Source: Chrysomallon squamiferum
Taxonomy: Eukaryota > Mollusca > Gastropoda > Neomphalida > Peltospiridae
Length of the DNA: 64,000 nucleotides
Assembly (NCBI GenBank): GCA_012295275.1
Contig: CM022677.1
Location: 17,358,406 to 17,422,405, forward strand
Reading direction: 5' to 3'
The position numbers and the translations under genes were made by a program. The notes beneath the pieces are model-generated. The model ran no database searches and was not told where the DNA came from. It worked only from the letters and a program-made list of their open reading frames with translations. The stretch's first letter is position 1, and each line of letters opens with the position of its first letter. Below are positions 43,091 through 62,105 of the stretch, piece by piece.

Positions 43091-43100
43091 ATATATAAAC
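43091..43100 (+). promoter_or_regulatory. TATA-box candidate of the small secreted protein gene
   Basis: ATATATAAAC in a locally less AT-rich stretch, 93 bp before the start codon; a transcription start near 43120-43130 would leave a short purine-rich leader. Confidence 0.45.
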
Positions 43101-43183
43101 TCAAAGCGAGGCGAGCAGACGATACGAAAAAGTTTAGAACGAGAGAGAGGCAGAGAGAGAAATATAAAGGAAACACATCCATC

Positions 43184-47343
<4,160 letters not shown>

Positions 47344-47394
47344 GTCGACGTAACCATGGCAACCATTACAGTCAGTATCTCAGTCATCTACAAA

Positions 47395-48150
47395 ACTAAC
47401 ATACAGACAACACAATCATTTAGGATACAGCCACACAGACAACACAATCATGTAGAATACAACCATACAAACAACACAATCATGTAGAATACAACCATAC
47501 AGTCAACACAATCATGTAGAATACAACCTCACAGGCAACACAATCATTTAGAATACAACCATACAGACAACACAATCATGTAGAATACAACCATACAAAC
47601 AACACAATCATGTAGAATACAACCTCACAGGCAACACAATCATTTAGAATACAACCTCACAGGCAGCACAATCATTTAGAATACAACCTCACAGGCAGCA
47701 CAATCATTTAGAATACAACCTCACAGGCAACACAATCATTTAGAATACAACCTCACAGGCAACATAATCATTTAGAATACAACATCACAGGCAACACAAT
47801 CATTTAGAATACAACCTCACAGGCAACATAATCATGTAGAATACAACCTCACAGGCAACACAATCATGTCGAATACAACCATACAGGCAACACAATCATG
47901 TAGAATACAACCATACAGGCAACACAATCATGTAGAATACAACCATACAGCCAACACAATCATGTAGAATATAACCATACAGGCAACACAATCATGTAGA
48001 ATATAACCATTCAGGCAACACAATCATGTAGAATACAACCATACAGCCAACACAATCATGTAGAATATAACCATACAGGCAACACAATCATGTAGAATAC
48101 AACCATACAAACAATACAGTCATGTAGAATACAACCATACAGACAACCTT
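47395..48150. repeat. 32-bp minisatellite downstream of the secreted-protein gene, ~23 copies
   Basis: Unit approximately CACAATCATGTAGAATACAA plus CCATACAGGCAA. Copies alternate CATGTAG/CATTTAG and CCATACAG/CCTCACAG in small blocks. It starts about 50 bp after the stop codon, so it may lie in the 3' UTR. Spacing is 32 bp without distinct spacers, so it is not a CRISPR array. Confidence 0.93.
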
Positions 48151-49066
48151 GTAGAACATAAACACAGAGACAATACCGACCACAAAGATTAGTCAAATTG
48201 TTTGCCATCATTGACAAACAATGCAAACAATTATATTACACTCAGTAACTGAAACAATCATTAGCATCACAATCAATATGTAACCATCATACATCAGTAA
48301 TCAATAATTAATATATCAAATTGATAATTACACACATAAACACACACATGCATTAAATACACACCACATGTATACATTAAATATATACACAGACATCCAT
48401 ATGTCCATGAAAATAAAATTTTAAGTTCAGTTAAGAAAAATAACAAAAAATAACAACGTAAAACGCATTCTTTTTCCATAATTTAAAATCATTTATTTCA
48501 TTCTCATTACTTATTTTAAATATAATTAAATCATGTATTTTTTGTTTATTTTTTTTAATATCCACAAAATCTCCATTTTATTACATAAAACAAAATCATC
48601 CTTACTTCACAACTTAAATTAAATCGTGAAATGTGTTTTGTTTATTATATTTTAATATTCAGAAATCTGTTTCTATTAAAAATATATATAAAAAAAAAAA
48701 AATTAATTATATAAAACCATTTATTTCATTAAATAAGATTAAGAAAAACGAGAGCATTCTTCTTTCATAACTTATTATAAATCATTTATTTCAATCTGTT
48801 CAGTTAACTACATTATATTAATTAGAGTCATGTTCAGAATGATTTGTATTTTTCACATTTAATCAAATTTTTTGTCTTTCAGATTCTGTTTCTATGCGAA
48901 ATACAAAATGATGACAGGAATCTAACGCGTTGCTGGACATATTGCTAATAAATTACCTTTTAGCAAATTAATAATAATAATAATTAAAAAATTTGCACTT
49001 CATTGTTTTAAATGATTTTCTCTATATATAACATTCTAACAATAACGACAACCAGAACAACAAAAA

Positions 49067-49100
<34 letters not shown>

Positions 49101-49402
49101 AATAGAAACAATAATGCTAATAATAATAAATAAATAATGATAATGAAAATAATAAATAAATTAATAATAATAATAATGATGATGACTTTTATGTTGCGAT
49201 TTATATAAATTATTGATATAAATATATACACTTCAAATATTAATACATATTAACATGTTCTAAAATGCCTTTATTTTTAATTNGACTCATATGATTTTGA
49301 AAGACGTATCCACCCCCCATACAACATGTGTGTCTGTACACAAAATGATAGTTGTCATGTGTCATATTAATATATACCCATCCATATACATATATATCTA
49401 TC

Positions 49403-49447
<45 letters not shown>

Positions 49448-49619
49448 ACTCACACACACACTCACACACACACATATAAACATATATATATTAACGATTT
49501 CCTAAGATAATTAACAAACATATTAATTTCGAAAAATATACTTACGAACGATGGAAACGTTTAAATATTCCTAATATTCCATTTTGTGGACACGAGAGTC
49601 CGCGTATTTCACACAAAAC
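48151..49619. repeat. gene-poor AT-rich region
   Basis: AT-rich sequence with (CAA)n 49066-49100 and (CA)n 49410-49475; one undetermined base (N) at 49283. No gene recognised. Confidence 0.6.
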
Positions 49620-49874
49620 CTATATATGCCTGAGTCTTTCGAGCTCGTAGGTGAAATGTTCTATGTTAATACGTGAGTCGGCCACGTTTTTCGAATCACA
49701 CACAACTCCACCGAATTTGTCTCTTGAACCGAGGTTTTTCTCGTCAGTAGGATTAGCGGTGCCGTTGTTGTTTTCAGCAAACGGTGTTGACGACGGTGCT
49801 GAACTTTTCGAGATAGCGACGTTGTCGATGCAGGCAGTAAGGTTCGAGTCGCTTGACAGCGGCAACGTTGACAT
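49620..49874 (-). CDS. possible small protein or first exon, 84 codons, unrecognised
   Basis: ATG at 49874 has an in-frame TAA two codons upstream and the frame is open to TAG at 49620. The product is polar, Ser/Asn-rich (MSTLPLSSDSNLTACIDN...), with no signal peptide or known motif. The stretch is roughly half G+C in a region that is otherwise about 70% AT, with varied codons rather than simple repeats. It could be a single-exon gene, an exon, or part of a mobile element. Confidence 0.3.
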   Translation of the reverse strand: MSTLPLSSDSNLTACIDNVAISKSSAPSSTPFAENNNGTANPTDEKNLGSRDKFGGVVCDSKNVADSRINIEHFTYELERLRHI

Positions 49875-49967
49875 TTGTTAAACTGCGCGTTACGGAGAAC
49901 GACGAGTCTTTGTTGTGTATAACTGTTGTTATTTTCCCGGCTCTCGCTAAAACAAACAGACAAATAA

Positions 49968-50217
49968 AAAAATAAAAATAAAAAAAAAAAAAATAAATAA
50001 ATAAATAAACCAAACAAAAAAACAAACCCCCAAAAAAATAAATAAAACAAAAAAAAAATAAAAAAAAATAAAATAAAAAAAAAAAAAAAAAAATAAATTT
50101 TTTAAAAAAAAATAAATAAATAAATAAACAAAAAAAAAAAACAAAAAAAAAAACAAAAATAAATAAAAAAAAAATAAATAGACCGAACAAAAATAAATAA
50201 AAAAAAAAAAAAAAAAC
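49968..50217. repeat. A-rich AAAT/AAAC low-complexity tract
   Basis: About 250 bp almost without G on the plus strand. Poly-Phe minus-strand ORFs come from it. Confidence 0.95.
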
Positions 50218-50287
50218 AAGGAAATATTATTAAAGAAAAAAATATTTATATAGTTTTACATATACATGCATACAATAATATAAATAT

Positions 50288-50318
<31 letters not shown>

Positions 50319-50330
50319 TAGATACATATA

Positions 50331-50509
50331 CGGGGGGTGCAAAAGTAGGAATACAGTTATGAAAAAAGAAAACACTTACAATACTCATTGAATTTATTAT
50401 TCAAACAAATACAAGCATATTTATTAACTTAAATAAAATACGGTTTAAAATCAAAATAAGAAAAATGAGTCCAACTAAATTTACTGATGTAAATTCACTG
50501 ATGTGATAC

Positions 50510-50557
<48 letters not shown>

Positions 50558-50560
50558 CTG
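50331..50560. mobile_element. possible short inverted-repeat element
   Basis: Starts CGGGGGGTGCAAAAGTAGGA and ends ...CACACCCCTG between TATA sequences, giving imperfect GGGGTG/CACCCC ends. The opening resembles mariner-type termini. The right end is merged with a (CA)n tract, so the call is weak. Confidence 0.25.
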
Positions 50561-53580
<3,020 letters not shown>

Positions 53581-53773
53581 ATGAAACATTTACTACTCTG
53601 CGTTACAGTTTTGTTTCTATCTTTTCTGAAAGCCAGTAAAAGTAAGTAAATATGTGTGTATGTAGGTGTGTGTGTGTGTGTATGTATGTGTGTGTATGTT
53701 CGTGTGTGTGCGTGGGGTGAGTGTGTATAAAATATAAGTAGTAAAAATAAACATTAATTAATAGGTAAGGCAT

Positions 53774-53870
53774 TATTATTATTATTATTGTTGTTGTTGT
53801 TGTTGTTTTTTTGTTGTTATTTTTATTATTATATTATTATTATTACTATTATTATTATTATTATTATTCG
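53774..53870. repeat. (ATT)n/(TTG)n tract in protease intron 1
   Basis: Compound trinucleotide repeat between exons 1 and 2; preceded by GTGT-rich sequence from 53655. Confidence 0.9.
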
Positions 53871-53941
53871 AAGTAGGAAAACATTTTTTTTCTTTCGTTT
53901 CGTAAAGAAATATTTCTGAATTTTTTAATTTTATTTTTAAG

Positions 53942-54202
53942 TAACAAAAACTAAGTGTGAGACCAAGTATAATGGACGCTGTATTGATTTAAACGAATCG
54001 TGTGGGTACACCATCATCTTCTCTACGACTACTGCGGCTTCCTGCGGTTTTGCTGTTTCCCTTCCAGTCACGACGTCAACGTGAAGACTACAACAGACTC
54101 TCAAACAACTACGCCAGTCACGGTAATTCTTTCAACAAACGTTTATTTCAAGTCAAACGTCAGCGATTACAGCGGAACACAACAAAACTAATGATATACC
54201 AG
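53942..54202 (+). pseudogene. protease exon 2: cysteine-rich N-terminal segment, frame-shifted
   Basis: Read from the signal exon the frame gives CETKYNGRCIDLNESCG, then runs to a TGA at 54082. The next frame carries YDYCGFLRFCC, which completes the expected C-C-CG-C-CC pattern. The strong donor CAG|GTAAGT at 54202 fits the first frame, so a shift out and back is implied, or an unseen internal splice (for example TCCA|GTCACG at 54066). Confidence 0.6.
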
Positions 54203-55022
54203 GTAAGTAAGACGTAATCGTAGCAGTAGTAGTAGTAACAGTAGTAGTAATAGAAGTTTCTTTTTCATGTAATACAAAACGGTATTCTGTTAATATATTA
54301 GGTTTTAGGTAATTATGTGGTTTGATATTATCAAAACCAAAATTGTTTATTATATTATGTATAATTATATGGACTTTATTAGTAAATGTATTTAGGCTTA
54401 CAATTTGACACAAAAATAAATGTTGATATAACAGTATAATTCTGTTATCAGTTTACAGTGATACTCGGTACGATTTGACGTATAGGATAAAATGGATACG
54501 ATTTACCTTTTATTTGAAACATATCTCTTTTAATAATAATAATACAACAACAACAAGAAAAATAAAAGCTATGAAATATTAACAATAATAATTGAGTTAT
54601 GTAGTAGTAGTAGTTTAATAGTAACAGTAGTAGTAGTAGTAATAGAATTCAGTAGTAGTAGTAGTAATAATAATAATAATAATAGAAGAAGAAGAAGAAA
54701 ACGAAGTGACAATTATATAAATAGTTTATATTACATAATTTGTTGTAATATTAATAATAATCAGCAGTAGTGGTCGTTTTAATACTAGAAACAATAGCAC
54801 AATATAATGAATTCTGAGCTTAATTGTTAGATTTGTTTACTGTTAGTAATGATAGTTTTTAGAGACTTGTAACGACACCTGAAGAGTAGTAAGGGCTACA
54901 AATAGTAATTAATTTAATATAGCTAATACGATAGTGTAGTAGCTGTATTTACAGAATTAGTTCGTCCGTATAACTATTGTAAGCGGTAACTCCTTATTTT
55001 TTCGTTGGTTTTATGTTTTTAG
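54203..55022. repeat. protease intron 2: AT-rich with short TAG/AAT tracts
   Basis: GTA repeats 54218-54255, TAG 54600-54640, AAT/GAA 54655-54700. No coding sequence seen. Confidence 0.65.
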
Positions 55023-55527
55023 CACACTGCGGTCTAAGTACAGTTAATGATTTGCATCGTATTGTCGGGGGTAAAACAGCACAGCCTCATGAATATCCAT
55101 GGCAGGTAATTTGCATAATGACTAATTTTTCGCAATAATAAAGAACGAAATTATGAATACCGAGATACTGGAAAGTCAGCGATAATATATCCTTATTTAT
55201 TTACTTCCCTAAATGTGGTTCATTCTAATTTTTGTTTGTTTTTTTCTCTTTATTTATTTATTATTTTCATAATTTTAATTTATTATATTTCGTCAAGAAT
55301 GCATATAATCTGATAACCTGCTTATTTTAGCGCATGCATCCAGAAAATCATCTCCGTATAGACCAAATATATTTAATGGACTGATGTTTCATGTTTTAGG
55401 TGTCTCTTCGCTACAAAGGACATCATATGTGTGGTGGAACTATTATTAACAACCAGTGGATTTTAACAGCGGCACATTGCCTGGAAGGGTAAGATAAGAA
55501 CTTACATTCAATTTTCAAAGATACGTT

Positions 55528-55530
<3 letters not shown>

Positions 55531-55587
<57 letters not shown>

Positions 55588-55705
55588 GTAATAGCACAAG
55601 AGCAGTAGAACTTCAAGCAGAAACAGCAGAAGTATTAATGGTGTCTGTTATGAAAAGAAATAGTAGAAATGTTTATTTATTTATTTATTTATTTATTTAT
55701 TTTTC
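55531..55705. repeat. (GA)n and (TTTA)n in protease intron 4
   Basis: (GA)n 55531-55585 and (TTTA)n 55671-55702; the latter forms the pyrimidine-rich lead-in to the exon 5 acceptor TTTTTCAAG. Confidence 0.9.
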
Positions 55706-55708
55706 AAG

Positions 55709-55855
55709 CAAAACTGTTGGCAATAGGCATCCATGACCGGAATTCAATCTAATCCAGCCAAGTAGTGAGTCACACGCATATAACAGCATGGTGACACGAT
55801 AAAAGTTGAACGAACAAGAACGACATAGTGATGAAGTTAGAAAAATCTGTAGATA
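55709..55855 (+). pseudogene. protease exon 5: catalytic Asp exon with stop codons
   Basis: GKTVGN in one frame shifts to GIHDRNSI, SSQVVS and TNKNDIVMKLEKSV in the next. In this second frame TAA (55750), TGA (55792) and TGA (55807) interrupt. The donor GATA|GTAGGT gives phase 1, joining correctly to GT-AGG-GCA of exon 6. Homology is clear on both sides of the stops. Confidence 0.7.
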
Positions 55856-56369
55856 GTAGGTAATAACAATTCGACAGAGATTTAATTACCATTTCTTTAT
55901 AAGATTTTATTACTCTGTTTATTAATAGCAGAATCATATCATTAGCACGATACAGCAGAAATGTAAGATACAACAAAATATTGGAGTAATGTAATAAAAA
56001 ATAATGATTATAGCGGAAATGTTAATTTAAAAATTTATTTATTTATTTTTAACAAGTACTAATAACGGTTTTACTGGAGTGGTAGTGGTAAAATATTTAC
56101 TAGTGATAAATACAGAAGTAGTATTAGAGTTTAAGCACATTAATTAATTTTTTGAAATATGTTTATTTACGTTATATTTATATAAATAGGAGCAGAAATA
56201 GCAGCAGTGGCACTAGTAGTGTTAGTATTAGTAGTAATAGTAATACTAGCAATAGTGGTGTATTAATAACAGCTTACTGGTAATAGTTAATAGTAATGAT
56301 GTAGCAGAGATAATGTTAAGAGATTAAAGACTTTAATAATCTTTCTAACTTATTAATAGCTTTATTTAT

Positions 56370-57442
56370 ATTAAAATATTTATTTATTTTACCTGGTAAC
56401 TGTACCTGCAGGTAGAGCAGTATTTATCTTATAACTAGCATATTAAACTATTTATTTTAAAGCAAATATAATTATTTATTTTATAACTCTAGTTTTATAA
56501 ATATTAATTTTACTGCACGTAGAGTAGTATTTATCTTAGAACTAGTATATTAAACTGTTTATTTTACTGCAGGTAGAACAGTATTTATTTTATAACTCTA
56601 CTATAGCAAAATATTTATTTTACTGCAGATACAGTAGTATTTTTCTTATAACTAGTATTTATAAAATATTTATTTTAAAGTAAATATAAGTATTTATCTC
56701 ATAACTAGTATGTTAAAATATTTATTTATTTTACTGAAGGTAGAACAGTATTTATCTTATAACTATTTTAAAATAAATATAAGTATTTATTTTATAACAC
56801 TAGTATATAAAACTATTTATTTTAAAGTAAATATAAGTATTTATTTTACTCCAAGTAGAACAGTATTTATCTTATAACTAGTATATTAAACTATTTATTT
56901 TAAAGTAAATATAAGTATTTATTTTACTCCAGGTAGAACAGTATTTATTTTATTACTAGTATATTAAACTATTTATTTTAGAATAAATATAAGTATTTAT
57001 TTTATAACTCTTGTATATTAAACTATTTATTTTAGAATAAATATAAGTATTTTTTTTTAACTAGTATATTAAACTATTTATTTTAGAATAAATATAAGTA
57101 TTTATTTTATAACTAGTATATTAAACTATTTATTTTAGAATAAATATAAGTATTTATTTTATAACTCTAGTATAGTAAACTATTTATTTTAGAATAAATA
57201 TAAGTATTTATCTTATAACTAGTATATTAAACTATTTTAAAATAAATATAAGTATTTATCTTTTAACTCTAGTATATTAAACTATTTATTTTAGAATAAA
57301 TCTAAGTATTTATCTTATAACTAGTATATTAAACTGTTTATTTTAAAGTAACTCTAAGTATTTATTTTATAACTCTAGTTATTTTACTGCAGGTATTAAA
57401 TTATTTATTTTAAAGTAAATCTAAGTATTTATTTTACTGCAG
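56370..57442 (+). repeat. minisatellite carrying the protease exon 6 splice acceptor
   Basis: Degenerate tandem copies of TTATTTTACTGCAGGTAGAA plus CAGTATTTATCTTATAACTAGTATATTAAAC-type sequence. Acceptor-like TACTGCAGGTAGA or close variants occur near 56406, 56512, 56562, 56621, 56732, 56844, 56921 and 57384. The true acceptor of exon 6 (TTTTACTGCAG|GTAGGGCAGT at 57443) is the last copy. A ~50-bp sub-unit without the acceptor fills 56.95-57.38 kb. Confidence 0.85.
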
Positions 57443-57649
57443 GTAGGGCAGTGAGATCTGTGTGTCTACCAGATTCTGAGGAGAGTTTTGAGAGGATGAT
57501 GTGTACAGTGACAGGGTGGGGCTCACTGTATCCAGGTAACTAGGATTAGGATTATTTAAATCGGGTGTTAACCCTTTAATTGGGCATTCATATAATCTGT
57601 GTTTGTTTTCATTTTCTTTCTTGTAAATTATATAATAATGTTGTTATTT

Positions 57650-57801
57650 AAATTAATAATAATAATAATAATAATAATAGTAGTAGTAGTAGTAGTAGTA
57701 GTAGTAATAATAATAATGGTAATAATAATAATAATAATAGCAACTGTATAATAGTTATAATTGTACTAATAATAGTAATGATAGTAGCAGTGATGATAGC
57801 A

Positions 57802-57833
<32 letters not shown>

Positions 57834-58380
57834 CATTATACTAATAATAATTATACCTACTACTAATAATATAGTAACAGTAGTAGAAGTGTGGTAAGTA
57901 ATAATGAAAGAAGTATTAATAATAGTAACATTGTAATAGTAATATAGTAGTAGTAGTAGAAGTGGTAGCAGCAGTAATAATAGTGTAGGTATGTTTGTGT
58001 ATATGTAACATACATTCCAGGTTAAAAACTTGATATATCATTTCACTTTGTGTAACATTATTTTTTTTATGAATCTGGTTTGTATCAAATCAAAATAGCC
58101 AAGATGGGTCACTATAAATAAGTGAAAACAACACAAGAGGGTAATAATAACAACAACAGCAGAACAGCAATAGTAGCAATGGTGGAAATAACAATAGTAG
58201 TTCAGGCAATGACGATAGTAGTTGTATAGTAATAGTAATAGTAACAGTAGCAATGATGTGGTGGCAGTAACAGCAGTAGCAGTTGCTAATGGTTATAGCA
58301 GAAGTAGTAATAGAAGTAACAGTTATAATACTAAACAGCTGTATAGAAGTTTTTGTATTTCTTGTCTTAGGTCACAGTCT
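57650..58380. repeat. protease intron 6: AAT/TAG/GTA imperfect repeats
   Basis: (AAT)n and (TAG)n 57650-57740, AAT 57800-57835, interrupted GTA 57880-57985 and 58140-58330. No coding sequence seen. Confidence 0.8.
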
Positions 58381-58794
58381 CTAAATTCAATTAAGGACTA
58401 TTGATTAAAATGTATTAAAATGATAAGATGAAGGTTTTTTATAATTAAGTATTTTATTAATAACAGAGACAGTTTAATGATCTGTATGATGCTGGTAGGT
58501 TTAATAACAGTTGTAGTAGGAATTCTAATTCATATTTAAAATAAGTGTTTCTAGTGAAGGATTAATTGTGGAAAATTAAACTTCAGTGAATAGGATGATT
58601 ATTAGGAGGATGTTTGCCTCTGTTTGCTAAATAATTAAATTAACTCTTTCGCAGGGGGACATTCTCAAAGGTACCTCAAAGAAGTGGATGTCCCCATCAT
58701 CTCAAACAGGGTGTGTCGCTATCACCTAGGAAACCACATTACTAGAACTAATATATGTGCTGGATATAGACAAGGTGGCAAAGATGCCTGCCAG

Positions 58795-59400
<606 letters not shown>

Positions 59401-59403
59401 TAG

Positions 59404-59542
59404 AATAAATACATCACTTTCTATTTTAAAATAAAATATAATTTTTTTAAATAAAATATAATATACATTATTAATTTTCAATTTTGTTGTGACAGTCAAT
59501 ATAATGAATGTTTGAAATGTTTTTATATCTTAAACTTGCATT

Positions 59543-59599
<57 letters not shown>

Positions 59600-61279
59600 A
59601 TATATATATATATATCAGGGGTGGGTTTCTTCCAAGATGGTTGAAAAAAAACATAAATAGTTCTGGAATAAAACTGGAAGAAAGTAGAAATACAAATAAC
59701 CCTGCAAAAATAAATATAATCTAATTGAAAAAATAAGGCACATAGGTATCTAGTAGCTGATACTATAATCTGGTAGAATAAAGATATATAGATATAACAA
59801 AGAAACACATATATATAAGGAATATAAATTCTTTGTTGCATAAAATTTGTTATCTAGTGGTAGAAACAATTAGTGTATATATATATATATACATTAGACA
59901 ATGAATCATTTAAAATAATTTAATTACTAAATTCATTCTGGTTGAGAGAATGTCTTTAGAAATTAAATTAATCAATGTGCCATGAAATAAGTATTAAAAT
60001 TTAACTAACATTTTGAATTTAATAATTTTTATCTTATAATGTTAAACAATGATACTTTAATAACATTATATCATGTTTTAATTATGGTTTACAATTATTA
60101 TTGTAATTGTTGATGTTGATATTTTTATTAAAAATAAAAATAAAACACACAAAATTAACATTGTATAATTATTTATTTGTCAGTAATTGATCAGTACAAG
60201 ACAATATTTAATCTGCTGAAAAACACACACACATACACACACAAACACTCACTCAAACACATATGTACATGTTTTACATACATTAACATGTAACATATAT
60301 ACCAGATTAATTAGTATATAACAATGTACAGAAAAAAATATTTGTCTGAATATGAATTCATTTATAAGACTAATTGTTTATGACTCTGGAGTATAAATTA
60401 AATCAATTGAGATGGTTCACTAAAAAATAATATCAGCTATAAATAGTTAAGAAAACAATAGAAGAGGGTAATAATATCGTTACCTCACAGCAAACAGTTC
60501 AAAAATAAAAATATATAACAAATTTATAATTTATGTATTTTATTTTAAATATACTGACATTCCCTCTTTCATTCTCATATAAATACAAAAACACATACAC
60601 AGACACACACAAAAACTTCCTGTCACTTCATACAATACTAAATGTGTTATATTAATGTTTGTAACGATGTAGATATATTATCGAATCTTCTGAATAAGAT
60701 ATGTATATATATATATATATATATATTATATCTAACAATAAAAAAGGTCTATAAATAATAATAATAATAATAAATATATTGCACAGTCTAAAACGCAAAC
60801 CCTGTAAACGTTAGTATTATACTTAAAACATGCTTTCTCTTTCTGTAAACCTGGAGAAAATCAATCTGAATGAGTAGACATGGTAATCTGAGGGGGGAGT
60901 GCACTAGATGGGTGGGTGGTAATGATTGTGTGGGTGGGGGAATGGTGGGGAAAGTATGTGCTTGCATTGAACTCAACATTGCCTACTTTTGTGCAAGTAA
61001 ATATAATTTCTTTAAAAAATAAAAAGATTTAATTAATATTCTTAATCACAGAGACCATTTAAATTAAAAAAAATAGTTTTAAAATTTTAAATATTATGAT
61101 TATGGATAAACTATATTTTCACAAATTATTTCAGTGCGCTTTAGATTCTGCATGTGTTTAATTTACTTTAATGACCACACAGATAATGAGATTTAATTTA
61201 CTGACTTGGTAACATCATTAATACTAATCATCTGAATATCAATTTTTACATGCCCATGACTGAATATCTTTATACTGAG
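59404..61279. repeat. AT-rich intergenic region between protease and zinc-finger gene
   Basis: Several AATAAA motifs just after the protease stop, (CA)n 59546-59596, (TA)n 60710-60726, (AAT)n 60758-60775. A G-rich stretch at 60890-60960 with GGGTGGGGG and GGTGGGG could form a quadruplex. No gene recognised. Confidence 0.65.
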
Positions 61280-62105
61280 TGGAAGAACACAACAGATCTT
61301 TCCTAAAAATGGTTCAGTTTTTTCTTATGTTTGTTAAGAGTTTCTGTACATTACAGGAATTGTTAAAATTCTTACAAAAATGCTTTTAACAATATGCTAT
61401 ATAATCTTTTCCCTTTTATTACAATTTTTGTAATTATGTTCTATGGATCAAAATACATCTTTCTCAGAGTGGTTAATGAAATTTATATTGAGCTCAGTTT
61501 TTTTAAGAACAAGCTTCAGGCCTCATTTTGAGGTTTCTGTAAATTGCTTGTGAGATAGTAAATTTCTTTCTACATGTTAAATCAGAAATGCGTCACTATG
61601 GATTATAACACGTTTCCCAAGAAAAGTTTGTTTGGGTTTAGTTTCAAAAGAAAGAGATTTAGTTATATTTATACTGTAGTGTATTTGTGGATGTGAAAAG
61701 TGCTTGCAGGATTTGTAAATTTACATACACTTGATAATGCAGTGATAGGTGACTAAGGATCGTAACACATCTTTCCCAAATTTCCCAAGGGTTCAAAATG
61801 TTCCTTGGGCTAAGTTTCAAAACAAATAAATTTAGTTATATTTATACAGTAGTGTATTTGTGGGTGTGAAAAATTCTTGCAGGATAAAGCAGGGATAGGT
61901 GACATAACACATCTTTCCCAAGAAGGGTTCAAAAGTTAGTTTGGGCTTAGATTCAAAACAAATAAATTTAGTTATATTTATACAGTAAATGTATTTGTGG
62001 GTGTGAAAAATGCTTGCAGGATAAAGCAGGGATAGGTGACTTAAGGATCATAACACATCTTTCCCAAGAAGGGTCCAAAAGTTTCCTTCGGGCTTCGCTT
62101 CGGAC
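61280..62105. repeat. ~145-bp tandem repeat seeded at the zinc-finger gene stop codon
   Basis: CATAACACATCTTTCCCAAG and following ~125 bp recur with starts near 61604, 61761, 61903 and 62049 (spacings 157, 142, 146); two more decayed copies start near 61290 and 61440. The copy at 62049 is the coding end of the zinc-finger gene (residues [12 protein letters not shown]), the rest is its downstream sequence. Similarity falls with distance from the gene. Confidence 0.85.

Noticed and set aside
55490-57442. Complete loss of the catalytic Asp exon from the protease
   Set aside because: First suspected because the interval looked non-coding, but NDIVMKL and GIHDRNS were found at 55709-55855, so the exon is present though damaged.
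60788-60979. 63-codon Pro-rich minus-strand ORF
   Set aside because: Derived from a G-rich low-complexity stretch on the plus strand; no homology seen.
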